Of a stretch of DNA of 64,000 nt, positions 18,479 through 26,148 are shown piece after piece (the stretch's first letter is position 1; every line of letters begins with the position of its first letter). A program made the translations under genes and the position numbers. Source of the stretch: Streptomyces sp. YIM 130001. Its GTDB lineage: Bacteria; Actinomycetota; Actinomycetes; Streptomycetales; Streptomycetaceae. The stretch is taken from contig NZ_KZ984549.1 of NCBI RefSeq assembly GCF_003574445.1, positions 434,001 to 498,000 of the forward strand. Direction: 5' to 3'. Under the pieces are notes generated by a model. That model was not told where the DNA came from. It saw only the letters and a program-made list of their open reading frames with translations, and ran no database searches.

Positions 18479-18635
18479 GGTCGACCTGTGCACCGGTGGC
18501 CCGGAGGGCCGGGAAGCGTTCGACGACGGTGACCCGGTGGCCGCCACGCGTGAGCCAGTAGGCAAGGGCCTGCCCGGCTATCCCGCCTCCGGCGACGAGG
18601 ACCCGCAAGGACCGCGCTGCCAGCTCCTCAGCCAT
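18397..18635 (-). pseudogene. FAD-dependent monooxygenase (TetX-like), N-terminal fragment
   Basis: The minus-strand gene starts MAEELAARSLRVLVAGGGIAGQALAYW, the GxGxxG FAD-binding fingerprint of class A flavin monooxygenases, with GGAGGG 7 bp upstream of the ATG at 18635. It continues VTVVERFPALRATGAQVDLRGQGIEAVERMGLLDSVRERL, characteristic of the TetX-like hydroxylase branch, and loses all similarity at about 18400, where DUF389 DNA begins. Only about 78 of some 380-400 residues remain. It is divergent from a TetR gene with tetO-like operators, so the lost enzyme was probably the repressor's target. Confidence 0.87.
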
Positions 18636-18651
18636 ACCGAGCCCTCCAAAA

Positions 18652-18698
18652 TCTATCAGTGAATGATTTCTTTCCAGAGTCATCTATCAGCGATAGAT
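18652..18698. promoter_or_regulatory. tetO-like operators
   Basis: ATCTATCAGCGATAGAT (18682-18698) has perfect 7-bp arms around a 3-bp centre, and TCTATCAGTGA (18652-18662) is a second, partial copy. The TCTATCA-type half-site is that of the classical tet operator. They overlap the divergent start region of the FAD-monooxygenase relic and the TetR gene. Confidence 0.75.
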
Positions 18699-18705
18699 TG
18701 TCAAC

Positions 18706-19278
18706 GTGACCAAGATGAACCGCGAAACCGTCATCGCCGAGGCGCTCGACCTGCTCGACGAGGTCGGCCTGGACGGCGTCAGCACGCGGCGCCTCGCCAA
18801 GCGACTCGGCGTCGAACAGCCGTCGCTCTACTGGTACTTCCGCACCAAGAAGGACCTCCTCGCCGCCATGGCAGGCGCCGCCATGGCACCCCACACGACA
18901 CAACCGCTGCCGACACCCGACGACGACTGGCGTGACTGGTTCATCGAGAACAACCGCAGCTTCCGGCGCACCCTGCTCGCCCGCCGGGACGGCGCACGGC
19001 TCCACGCGGGCAGCACTCCCACCGGCGACCTCGACCGGATCCGCCACAAGATGGGCTTCCTCGTCGCATCCGGCGTACCCGAGCGCGACGCACAGATGGC
19101 GATGCTGGCCGCCGGCCGCTTCACGGTCGGCAGCGTCCTGGAAGAGCAGGCGGACCCAGGCCCCGACACGGCGGCCCTGCCGGCCGATATGCCACCGATC
19201 GATCACGATGCGGCGTTCGAGGCGGGCCTGGCCCTCATCCTGGCCGGCCTGGTGCACAGCGCGGGCCGGCCTGGATGA
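18706..19278 (+). CDS. TetR family regulator (TetR_C type)
   Basis: A 190-residue repressor whose helix-turn-helix (residues ~5-50) reads VIAEALDLLDEVGLDGVSTRRLAKRLGV in outline, followed by EQPSLYWYFRTKKDLLAAMA, almost the same as in the tetracycline repressor subfamily. The C-terminal domain GLALILAGLVHS and the FTVGSVLEEQA segment match the TetR_C ligand/dimer domain. GTG at 18706. Autoregulation through the tetO-like palindromes immediately upstream is very likely. Its divergent target gene is truncated, so the regulator is probably an orphan now. Confidence 0.92.
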   Translation: MTKMNRETVIAEALDLLDEVGLDGVSTRRLAKRLGVEQPSLYWYFRTKKDLLAAMAGAAMAPHTTQPLPTPDDDWRDWFIENNRSFRRTLLARRDGARLHAGSTPTGDLDRIRHKMGFLVASGVPERDAQMAMLAAGRFTVGSVLEEQADPGPDTAALPADMPPIDHDAAFEAGLALILAGLVHSAGRPG

Positions 19279-19526
19279 AGTTCGGGCCCCTTCGCCGCCG
19301 GACTCGCACTCCTCGCCGTTAAGACGAGGGGCGGTACTCGGAGGCAGTCAGGCACCCAGGGAGGCGGCGGTGGGCGCCCCGACCGCGGCGTACGGTTCTT
19401 GAGGCCGAAGAGGCCAGCGCCCTGCGGAGAGGCCGAGGGGCCAATGCCCTGCGGAGAGGCCGAGGGACCAGTGCCCTGCGGCCGCGCAACGTACCTGACA
19501 GCCCGAGGCTGGGATCGGAGCCATGG
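19279..19526. repeat. 27-bp tandem repeat in an intergenic region
   Basis: GCCCTGCGG-starting units at 19419, 19446 and 19473 are spaced exactly 27 bp; the first two are near-identical over the full unit and the third is partial. No gene was supported here. The 9-codon period would preserve a frame, but no start or family is seen. Confidence 0.7.
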
Positions 19527-20429
19527 ATGAAGGCCGCTCGCTTCAGTGAGTTCGGGGGCCCGGAGGTCCTCGAGATCGTGGAACTCCCCGAACCGCACCC
19601 GGGTCCCGGCCAGGTCAGGATCGCGGTGCGCGCGGCCGGCGTCAGCGTGAGCGACTGGAAGAAGCGCAAGGGCCTGATGGACGAGGAGCTTCCGCAGACT
19701 CTGGGCTACGAGGCGGCCGGCGTCGTCGACGAGATCGGCGAAGGCGCCGCAGAGGTCGCCGTCGGTGAGCGCGTGTTCGGCTTCTGCCTCGACGGAGCGG
19801 CGCAGGCCGAGCTGGCAGTGCTGTCCTCCTACGCACCCATCCCCCGGTCGCTCGACTTCGCCGGCGCCGCCGCACTGCCGGCCACCGTCGAGACGGCCAT
19901 GCGCGCGCTCGACCAGCTCGGCGTCGAGCGCGGCAGCACAGTACTCATCAACGGCGCCTCCGGAAGCGTCGGCAGCGCCGCGGTTCAGTTCGCGGTGGCG
20001 CGTGGCGCGCGCGTGATCGGCACCGCCGGTCCGGCGAACCACGACTACCTGAGCTCACTGGGCTCCGAACCCGTCGCGTACGGCGAGGGTCTGGTCGACC
20101 GGGTTCGCGAACTCGCCCCCGATGGTGTCGACTTGGCGCTCGATATCGCCGGAAGTGGCGTGCTGCCCGAGCTCATCGCACTCACCGGTGGCGCCGAACA
20201 CGTCCTGACGGTGGCCGACTTCAGCGGCGCGGCGGAGCATGGAGTGAGGTTCAGCCGCAGCGACGACGGACGCGCGCTCCATGTCCTCGCCGAAATCGGC
20301 GAGTTGACCGAAGCCGGACGCTTCTCCCTCCCCGTCGCGCAGACCTTCCCTCTCGCCGACATCGCTCAGGCACACCGCGTCAGCGAGGACGGTCACGTAC
20401 GAGGGAAGCTCGTGCTCCTGATCGACTGA
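19527..20429 (+). CDS. NADP-dependent quinone oxidoreductase (MDR superfamily)
   Basis: A 300-residue medium-chain dehydrogenase/reductase without zinc ligands: MKAARFSEFGGPEVLEIVELPEP at the start, LGYEAAGVVDEIGEGA, and the nucleotide-binding motif INGASGSVGSAAVQFAVARGARVIGTAG near residue 140. It ends with DIAQAHRVSEDGHVRGKLVL, the usual terminus. It should reduce quinones or enones with NADPH. The ATG at 19527 follows GGAG by 7 bp. Monocistronic. Confidence 0.93.
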   Translation: MKAARFSEFGGPEVLEIVELPEPHPGPGQVRIAVRAAGVSVSDWKKRKGLMDEELPQTLGYEAAGVVDEIGEGAAEVAVGERVFGFCLDGAAQAELAVLSSYAPIPRSLDFAGAAALPATVETAMRALDQLGVERGSTVLINGASGSVGSAAVQFAVARGARVIGTAGPANHDYLSSLGSEPVAYGEGLVDRVRELAPDGVDLALDIAGSGVLPELIALTGGAEHVLTVADFSGAAEHGVRFSRSDDGRALHVLAEIGELTEAGRFSLPVAQTFPLADIAQAHRVSEDGHVRGKLVLLID

Positions 20430-20843
20430 CCCTGACGCCCGATGAGGGCAGCAACGCCGACCACGTCCCACCCCGGCCCCAGTGGTCGGTAATGTTCGAG
20501 TGCGTTGACGGGTGGCTCGTGCGCGATACCGCCCCCGCAACGCCACCGATCGCTCCTCACGGCGCAGCCGACCCGAGTCCCGCCTGCGACCTGTTGCCCG
20601 GCGTACCGTCCGATTGATCGGAGCGGCCAACCTCCTTGCTCCTTCTGCTGGTTGAGGCTCCGAAGCCAGTACAGGTCTTGATCGCACCTCCGGCTGGGCG
20701 GCCAGTCGGCATCCCGCCCCACCGATCACACCCACCCCGCCCATGACGTGACGTCACCCCTCTTGCCACCACGCCGACGGCGGGGTCACTCTTTTGTAAA
20801 TGTTCGTAGTTGGTGAGTAGTTGGTGACCAGCGAGGAGATCCG
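20430..20843. other. Intergenic with an 11-bp tandem repeat before GH97
   Basis: No coding frame seen. Close to the GH97 start, GTAGTTGGTGA occurs twice in tandem at 20806-20816 and 20817-20827 after an AT-rich CTTTTGTAAATG stretch, a plausible promoter with a regulator site. Confidence 0.45.
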
Positions 20844-22679
20844 ATGCGTACTCGAGCTCCCGCACTATCAGCTGTAGCCCTGTCCGTGGTCCTGGCCGGG
20901 GCTCTGCTCGCGCCCTCCGCCTCGGCTGACGATTCCTGGCACGTTCGCTTGGACGACGGCCCCACCGCAACCCTCCGCCTCGACGACGACGGCGCCCTCA
21001 CGCTCGGCGTCGAGAACAAGGGCCGCACCGTACTGGAACCGGGTGCCGTCGGAATCACCACCGACGAGGGCGAGTTGACATCCGGCCTGGAATTGCTGGA
21101 CCGAAACGACCGGACGTTCGGCGAGAAGTACACGACGACCGTCGGCAAGGAGCGTGAGCGTACGGTACGGATGGCCGAGTCACGTTTCACCTTCGAGAAC
21201 GGGGACGGCCGGCGCCTGGCACTGACCGTGCGGGCCGCAGACGACGGCGTCGCCTACCGATACGAGCTGCCCGACGAGGCCGGCGACGGCGTGACGGTCA
21301 CCGGCGAGTCCTCCGCGTTCCAGGTACCGGACAGCTCGAAGGCATGGCTGCTTCCGTACACCCCCAACTACGAGGCGGCGCACATCGAGTCCACGGCGGC
21401 CGACGCGAAGAGCGGGGAGTACGGCTATCCCACGCTCTTCCGGGGCGACGGCGCTGACGGGGCTGGGCACGGCGACTACACGCTGCTCAGCGAGTCGGAC
21501 GTCGACGGGCGCTACGACGCGAGCCGGCTCACGCACGAGGTCGGCAGCGGAGGCTACGACGTGGAGCTGGCCGACGACTCGGTCAGCTCCCCCGGCCCGC
21601 TGAACACCCCTTGGCGGACCGTGATCACCGGCGATCTGGCGACCGTCACCGAGTCCACTCTGGTCGACGACCTCGCGCCCGCCTCCAGGATCGAGGACAC
21701 CTCCTGGATCCGTCCGGGCAAGGTCGCCTGGTCCTGGATGGACGGCGGCCAGGACACCCAGCGCGACCTGAAACGGCAGAAGGAGTATGTCGACTACGCG
21801 GCGGAGCACGGCTGGGAGTACGCACTGGTCGACGAAGGCTGGAAGGACGTCGACTGGGTGCCGGAGCTGATCGAGTACGCCGACGAACGTGGCGTGAAGA
21901 TCATGCTCTGGATGCACTACAGCGATCTGGACACGGCCGACGAACGCAAGGCCAACCTCGACCGGATGACCGAGTGGGGCGTGGCCGGCATGAAGATCGA
22001 CTTCATGGACTCGGACTCGCAGGCCCGATTCCGGTGGTACGACGAGATCCTCCAGGACACCGCCGACCGAAAGCTGACGGTCAACTTCCACGGCTCGACC
22101 ATCCCGCACGGCATTCAGCGCACCTGGCCGCACGTCATGTCGATGGAAGCCGTGCACGGAGCGGAACAACTGGACGTCACAGCGGCCAACTTGTCGACCC
22201 TCCCCTACACCCGAAACGTGGTCGGCTCGATGGACTTCACCCCGATGGGGTTCCAGACCGGCGATCGCCCCGTCACCGACGCCGGGGAACTGGCTCTTTC
22301 GGTGGTCTTCGAATCCGGCTTCCAGAATTTCGCCGGGGCACCCGAGGAGTACGCCGAGCGCCCTGAACTCGAACACTTCCTCTCGGAGGTGCCGACCGTC
22401 TGGGACGAGACGAAACTGCTGGCGGGCGAACCGGGCAAGGAGACGACCGTTGCCCGACGCGACGGCGAACGCTGGTTCCTGGGCAGCGTCACCAGCGGTG
22501 ACGGCCGTACCCAGCAGGTGTCGACGGACTTCCTCGGTGAGGGCAGTTGGACGATCGACGTGGTGACGGACGGTCCCGATGGACTCGTCCGGAAGAGCCA
22601 CGACGTGGAAGCCGGCGACACCTTGGAGGTGACGACTCCGGAGAACGGCGGCTTCGTCGCCATCGCCCAGCCGGCCTGA
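20844..22679 (+). CDS. Secreted glycoside hydrolase family 97
   Basis: A 611-residue protein with a Sec signal (MRTRAPALSAV...APSASA). Residues ~30-270 are the N-terminal beta-sandwich of GH97, ~280-530 the TIM barrel (KVAWSWMDGGQDTQRD, YALVDEGWKDVDWVPEL, KIMLWMHYSD, GVAGMKIDFMDSDSQ), and the rest a C-terminal beta domain. The Asp in KIDFMDSD is where retaining GH97 enzymes carry the nucleophile, so alpha-galactosidase-type retaining activity is more likely than inverting alpha-glucosidase, though this is inference. ATG at 20844 follows GAGGAG. Ends at a strong terminator. Confidence 0.93.
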   Translation: MRTRAPALSAVALSVVLAGALLAPSASADDSWHVRLDDGPTATLRLDDDGALTLGVENKGRTVLEPGAVGITTDEGELTSGLELLDRNDRTFGEKYTTTVGKERERTVRMAESRFTFENGDGRRLALTVRAADDGVAYRYELPDEAGDGVTVTGESSAFQVPDSSKAWLLPYTPNYEAAHIESTAADAKSGEYGYPTLFRGDGADGAGHGDYTLLSESDVDGRYDASRLTHEVGSGGYDVELADDSVSSPGPLNTPWRTVITGDLATVTESTLVDDLAPASRIEDTSWIRPGKVAWSWMDGGQDTQRDLKRQKEYVDYAAEHGWEYALVDEGWKDVDWVPELIEYADERGVKIMLWMHYSDLDTADERKANLDRMTEWGVAGMKIDFMDSDSQARFRWYDEILQDTADRKLTVNFHGSTIPHGIQRTWPHVMSMEAVHGAEQLDVTAANLSTLPYTRNVVGSMDFTPMGFQTGDRPVTDAGELALSVVFESGFQNFAGAPEEYAERPELEHFLSEVPTVWDETKLLAGEPGKETTVARRDGERWFLGSVTSGDGRTQQVSTDFLGEGSWTIDVVTDGPDGLVRKSHDVEAGDTLEVTTPENGGFVAIAQPA

Positions 22680-22737
22680 CGCTACGTCACCTAGCTGACC
22701 ACATACGGCAGGCTGCGCAATCCACGACCGGCGAGTG

Positions 22738-22762
22738 CCGCCCGGACATGGCGTCCGGGCGG
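22738..22762 (+). terminator. Strong hairpin after GH97
   Basis: CCGCCCGGAC (22738-22747) and GTCCGGGCGG (22753-22762) form a perfect 10-bp stem with a 5-nt loop 59 bp after the GH97 stop. Confidence 0.8.
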
Positions 22763-22915
22763 CATGCCGCACCGTCCGCCGAGCGCGCGGCTCACGTCCC
22801 GATCCGTCAAAGCCGACCGCGAGTGGATACTCTCCCGGGAAACGAGTGCCAGACACAGGCGAAGGGCGCGGTCGCGATCGTCCACCGGCACAACGTCCCT
22901 TCCGCGCACGCGACT

Positions 22916-22988
22916 TGTGACCTGTGACCTGTGACCTGTGACCTGTGACCTGGTGCTACCACGTCATCGCGTCACCACGTCATCGCGT
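22916..22988. repeat. Two adjacent tandem repeats (7-bp x5, 16-bp x2)
   Basis: TGTGACC occurs five times in perfect tandem from 22916 to 22950. It is followed by ACCACGTCATCGCGT at 22958 and again at 22974 (16-bp period). The second repeat contains the stop codon of the minus-strand gene that ends at 22980. No spacers, so not CRISPR. Confidence 0.9.
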
Positions 22989-23534
22989 TCCCAGCTCGCG
23001 GCTTCCCGCCCGGTTCTTCGCGATGTTCCGGATCTTCTTGCTGCTGCCCGACTCGGCAAGCAGGGTGAGCAGCCTCCGTGACGTCGACTCCTCCGCCAGG
23101 CGGCGCTGCATCCACCTCGTGACCCTCGCCAACTCGGCCGAGGACGCAACGTGGCCTTCCTTCACGGCCAGGTAGAACTGCCAGTCGTACACGCGTCGGC
23201 GAACGAACTCACGATGCGATTCCACTTTGAACCGGTCTATCTCTGACCGCAGTTGGACCGACCACTGCCGAAACACCCCGGAGTCGGACGCCTTCTCCGC
23301 AACCCTGTCCACGAGCTCGACCACCGCCGACTTGGATACCATCTCGACGGGATCGCGCAGGATCGCGGCCACAAGCGCGCGATCACGCTCGCGGCTGCAC
23401 GAGGACGCGGCCACTGCCACGACAGACCGGTACACGGCCCATCGGACGTGCTCGTCCTCCACGGCATCGTCGATGTCCACGTCGACGATGCCGGCCCCCG
23501 CAAGCAACTCGGCCAGATCGGAACGCAACGTCAT
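22980..23534 (-). CDS. Conserved-looking hypothetical helical protein
   Basis: A 184-residue protein I do not recognise. It is almost all helical, with alternating short amphipathic helices (LRSDLAELLAGAGI, DEHVRWAVYRSVVAVAAS, ALVAAILRDPVEMVSKSAVVELVDRVAEK), which suggests a HEAT-like solenoid, then a basic C-terminus (SSKKIRNIAKNRAGSRELGTR). No signal peptide or membrane helix. GGGGGAG lies 9 bp before the ATG at 23534, supporting translation. The stop codon sits inside a 16-bp direct repeat, so the C-terminal tail may be variable between strains. Confidence 0.7.
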   Translation of the reverse strand: MTLRSDLAELLAGAGIVDVDIDDAVEDEHVRWAVYRSVVAVAASSCSRERDRALVAAILRDPVEMVSKSAVVELVDRVAEKASDSGVFRQWSVQLRSEIDRFKVESHREFVRRRVYDWQFYLAVKEGHVASSAELARVTRWMQRRLAEESTSRRLLTLLAESGSSKKIRNIAKNRAGSRELGTR

Positions 23535-23885
23535 CGCAGCAACTCCCCCTGTCGCACGACCGGTTCACATCCGACCAACCGCGCCGCTCCCCTCAGCCCG
23601 GGCCGGCCTACCGTCAGCTACCCGACCCACCGCACGTGAGCGCCGACCCAGGCGTACGTGGTGCTACGGCGGTCGGGCTCCAGCAAATCCGACTCGTTGG
23701 CGCCGACGGATCCCACAACAGAGCCCCAGATCACGGACGCGAGGCCGCCGACAAGTCAATCACGCAGACCCCTTCCACCTCCCCGCCGGCGAACAACTCG
23801 CGCAATCGCCTGCAGCGAGGCGACCACGACTTCGACGCAGGCGACAGAGCCCGGGAGGACACGAAAGGATCCTGGAGTGGCCGGC
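23535..23885. other. Intergenic, no gene seen
   Basis: Between the divergent hypothetical and esterase genes there is no coding-like frame or recognised RNA. It must contain promoters for both directions. Confidence 0.4.
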
Positions 23886-24734
23886 ATGACCACCGAGGTG
23901 CCCTACCAGCCGCTTCCTGCCGACCAGTCGGATGTGCGCTACGCCCACGGTCCCGATTCGGCTCTCCAACCGGGCGTGCCCGCTGGTGAAACCCTTGAGT
24001 TCAGTTGGAACGACAGCGCGATCTACCCCGGCACGTCACGGAAGTTCTGGGTTCACGTCCCCGCACGGTACGACCCCTCGGAGCCGGCGTCGCTGATGGT
24101 GTTCCAGGACGGCCAGTGGTACCTGGACCCCGATGGGGAGGTCCGCGGCGCGATGGTCCTGGACAACCTCGTCCACCGTGGTGACATCCCGGTCACCATC
24201 GGCCTGTTCGTCGACCCCGGCACCTTCCCCGACGCCGACGATCCGAAGAACCGCAATGCCGAGTACGACGCATTCGACGATCGGTACGTCACCTTCCTTC
24301 TCACCGAGATCATCCCCGAGGTCACCAAGCGCTACTCGATCGCGCATGACCCTGATCGGTGGGGCATTTGCGGTGGCAGTAGCGGCGGCAACTGCGCCTT
24401 CACCGCAGCGTGGCTCCGCCCCGACAAGTTCCGCCACGTCATCGGGTACCTGTCCAGCTTCACGCAGATGCCAGGAGGCGACCCCTACCCGGAGCTCATT
24501 CCCGCTGTGCCCCGCAAGCCGCTGCGCATTTTCATGCAGGCCGGCCATCGCGATCTACGCTGGGACGAGCCCGAGCGGAATTGGCTCGCCCACAACCTGC
24601 GCGTCGCCGCGGCTCTGGCGGAATCCGGCTACGACTTCCGCCTCGTCCTGGGCGACGGCGGCCACAACCCCAACCACGGTGGCGTCCTCCTCCCCGATGC
24701 CCTTCGCTGGTTGTGGCGGTCGGGCGTTCACTGA
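23886..24734 (+). CDS. Esterase, enterochelin-esterase/EstA-like alpha/beta hydrolase
   Basis: A 282-residue hydrolase with no evident signal peptide. Family marks: TSRKFWVHVPARYDPSEPASLMVFQDGQWY near residue 50-80, the nucleophile elbow GICGGSSGGNCAF with the catalytic Ser near residue 165, and a terminal DGGHNPNHGG carrying the catalytic His. This matches the Fes/YieL-like putative esterase family that includes carbohydrate (feruloyl/acetyl xylan) esterases and siderophore esterases. Position inside a block of secreted carbohydrate enzymes favours a sugar ester. ATG at 23886 has GGAG 9 bp upstream. Confidence 0.88.
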   Translation: MTTEVPYQPLPADQSDVRYAHGPDSALQPGVPAGETLEFSWNDSAIYPGTSRKFWVHVPARYDPSEPASLMVFQDGQWYLDPDGEVRGAMVLDNLVHRGDIPVTIGLFVDPGTFPDADDPKNRNAEYDAFDDRYVTFLLTEIIPEVTKRYSIAHDPDRWGICGGSSGGNCAFTAAWLRPDKFRHVIGYLSSFTQMPGGDPYPELIPAVPRKPLRIFMQAGHRDLRWDEPERNWLAHNLRVAAALAESGYDFRLVLGDGGHNPNHGGVLLPDALRWLWRSGVH

Positions 24735-24823
24735 GGTCCGTAGGCTGAACAGTGGCAACCGTTCGTCACCGGTGAACCCCATCCGCATCGCACCTACCGC
24801 CGCCGACAGACATCGCACCCGTA

Positions 24824-24856
24824 CCGGGAAGACCGGACTGGTCGCGGTCTTCCCGG
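24824..24856. terminator. Bidirectional hairpin
   Basis: CCGGGAAGACC (24824-24834) and GGTCTTCCCGG (24846-24856) form a perfect 11-bp stem between two convergent genes (esterase and Endo H-type GH18). Confidence 0.85.
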
Positions 24857-24900
24857 ACGCGGCACCCCGAGGAAGCGCCGCGCCGGAGCGTGCGGCCGCC

Positions 24901-25854
24901 TTACGGGGTGTAGACGGCATCGCTGCCGTACAACTCCCTGGTGAATGCGGAGACATCGGCGCTGCGGTCGGTCCCGTCGAGGTTGTATGTCAGGTAGACG
25001 CCGTAGCCCTCGCCGACGGTGCGGCGGGCGAGGTCGGCGGCCGTGCTCTGCGAGGTCCCGCCGATCTCGACGGCGGCCGGCGACAGCTTCTCCTTGGGCA
25101 GTGCGATGTCGGGCACCTGCCACGTGCCGTAGTACGGGTTCCAGGCGTAGTCGAACTCGGAGGAGACATCGACCCCGCCATCGGAAAGGCGCGATGCGGC
25201 CGGACCGATGTTGTAGAGACTGATGATCTTGTCCGGCATGTTCGCGCGCAACGCCGTCACCAGGTGCACGAACGAGCTGTCGTTGGGCTGGCCCGTGCCG
25301 TTGTTCCCGTAGTCGGCGTACTCGTCGTCGAAGTCGATGCCGTCGAGACCGTACTCGGCCACGGTGTCCGACATCTCTTTCGCGAAGCCCGAAGCGGCTT
25401 GCTGGGACGGGAAGTTGGCGAAGCCCGCGCCCTGGTGGTTGCCGAGCACCGAGAGGACGACCTTGATGCCCTTCTCCTGCAACGGCCGGATTTCCGTGTC
25501 GGCGTTGTCGAGGACGCGCTGCACGTTCTCGTTGAAGTGCAGATACGCCTCCTTCTTCTCCGTGTCGTAGTTGATGTTCGCCGCGAAGATCACCGCGACG
25601 TCGAAAACGTTGTCGCCGCCGTCGGCGAGGGTGTATTTGCCGACGTTCAGCATGCTGTTGTTGTTCACTTCGACGTACGCCACCGAGGTCGGCCCCTGCT
25701 TCGCGGGAGCGGGAGCGGGAGCGGGAGCGGGAGCGGGAGCGGGAGCGGGAGCCGCTGCCGCGCCTGACGGGGCGGTCGCGCCGAAGGCCAGCGCCACGAC
25801 GGCCGTGAGCGCGAGAGCCGCCGTCCGCACTCTGCTCCGTACGGAAGTCACCAT
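24901..25854 (-). CDS. Endo-beta-N-acetylglucosaminidase H type (GH18)
   Basis: A 317-residue secreted protein. The signal peptide is followed by an Ala-Pro repeat linker and then a sequence very close to Streptomyces Endo H as I remember it: QGPTSVAYVEVNNNSMLNVGK in outline, VLGNHQGAGFANFPSQQAA, the catalytic DGIDFDDEYADYG (DxxDxDxE, acid Glu), NMPDKIISLYNIGPAASRLS and YAWNPYYGTWQVP. Endo H cleaves the chitobiose core of high-mannose N-glycans, leaving one GlcNAc on the protein. ATG at 25854 follows GGGGAG by 9 bp. Convergent with the esterase; regulation unknown, though a GAAAGCG half-site lies upstream near 25895. Confidence 0.95.
   Translation of the reverse strand: MVTSVRSRVRTAALALTAVVALAFGATAPSGAAAAPAPAPAPAPAPAPAPAKQGPTSVAYVEVNNNSMLNVGKYTLADGGDNVFDVAVIFAANINYDTEKKEAYLHFNENVQRVLDNADTEIRPLQEKGIKVVLSVLGNHQGAGFANFPSQQAASGFAKEMSDTVAEYGLDGIDFDDEYADYGNNGTGQPNDSSFVHLVTALRANMPDKIISLYNIGPAASRLSDGGVDVSSEFDYAWNPYYGTWQVPDIALPKEKLSPAAVEIGGTSQSTAADLARRTVGEGYGVYLTYNLDGTDRSADVSAFTRELYGSDAVYTP
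25705..25752. repeat. Hexamer array encoding the Ala-Pro linker of the GH18 enzyme
   Basis: GGGAGC is repeated eight times in perfect tandem on the plus strand, reading as an (Ala-Pro)n linker on the minus strand. Copy number can change by slippage without breaking the frame. Confidence 0.92.
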
Positions 25855-26088
25855 CGTTCGATCTCCCCTCGCATGGACCGACGCCCGGACCGTTCGAAAG
25901 CGTCGAGTGAGCCGCTCCGGATCATCCCCTCCCGTCACCGAATCCCGAGAATCAAGCGCAGATCCTTCACGACTCCCACGCATCTGGCACGTCAACTCAG
26001 CGCCTGGTCAACGGAGTTGGTGCGACGAAACAGCAACGGCGACCGCCACCGACGCCGGGAACACCGCACGGCCATGAGCCGCGCGACA

Positions 26089-26130
26089 GTGCGACGGCCG
26101 GGCGGCGCACACACTCCCGGGCCGTCGCAC
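26089..26130 (-). terminator. Long-stem hairpin after the sugar dehydrogenase gene
   Basis: GTGCGACGGCC (26089-26099) and GGCCGTCGCAC (26120-26130) form a perfect 11-bp stem with a 20-nt GC-rich loop, 19 bp beyond the stop at 26149. Confidence 0.75.
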
Positions 26131-26148
26131 TGGCACGGCACGTTGCTG

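Noticed and set aside
22916..22988. CRISPR-like array
   Set aside because: Repeats are contiguous 7- and 16-bp units without spacers; no cas genes in the window.
25895..25906. LacI operator upstream of the Endo H-type gene
   Set aside because: Only one GAAAGCG half-site; no palindrome.
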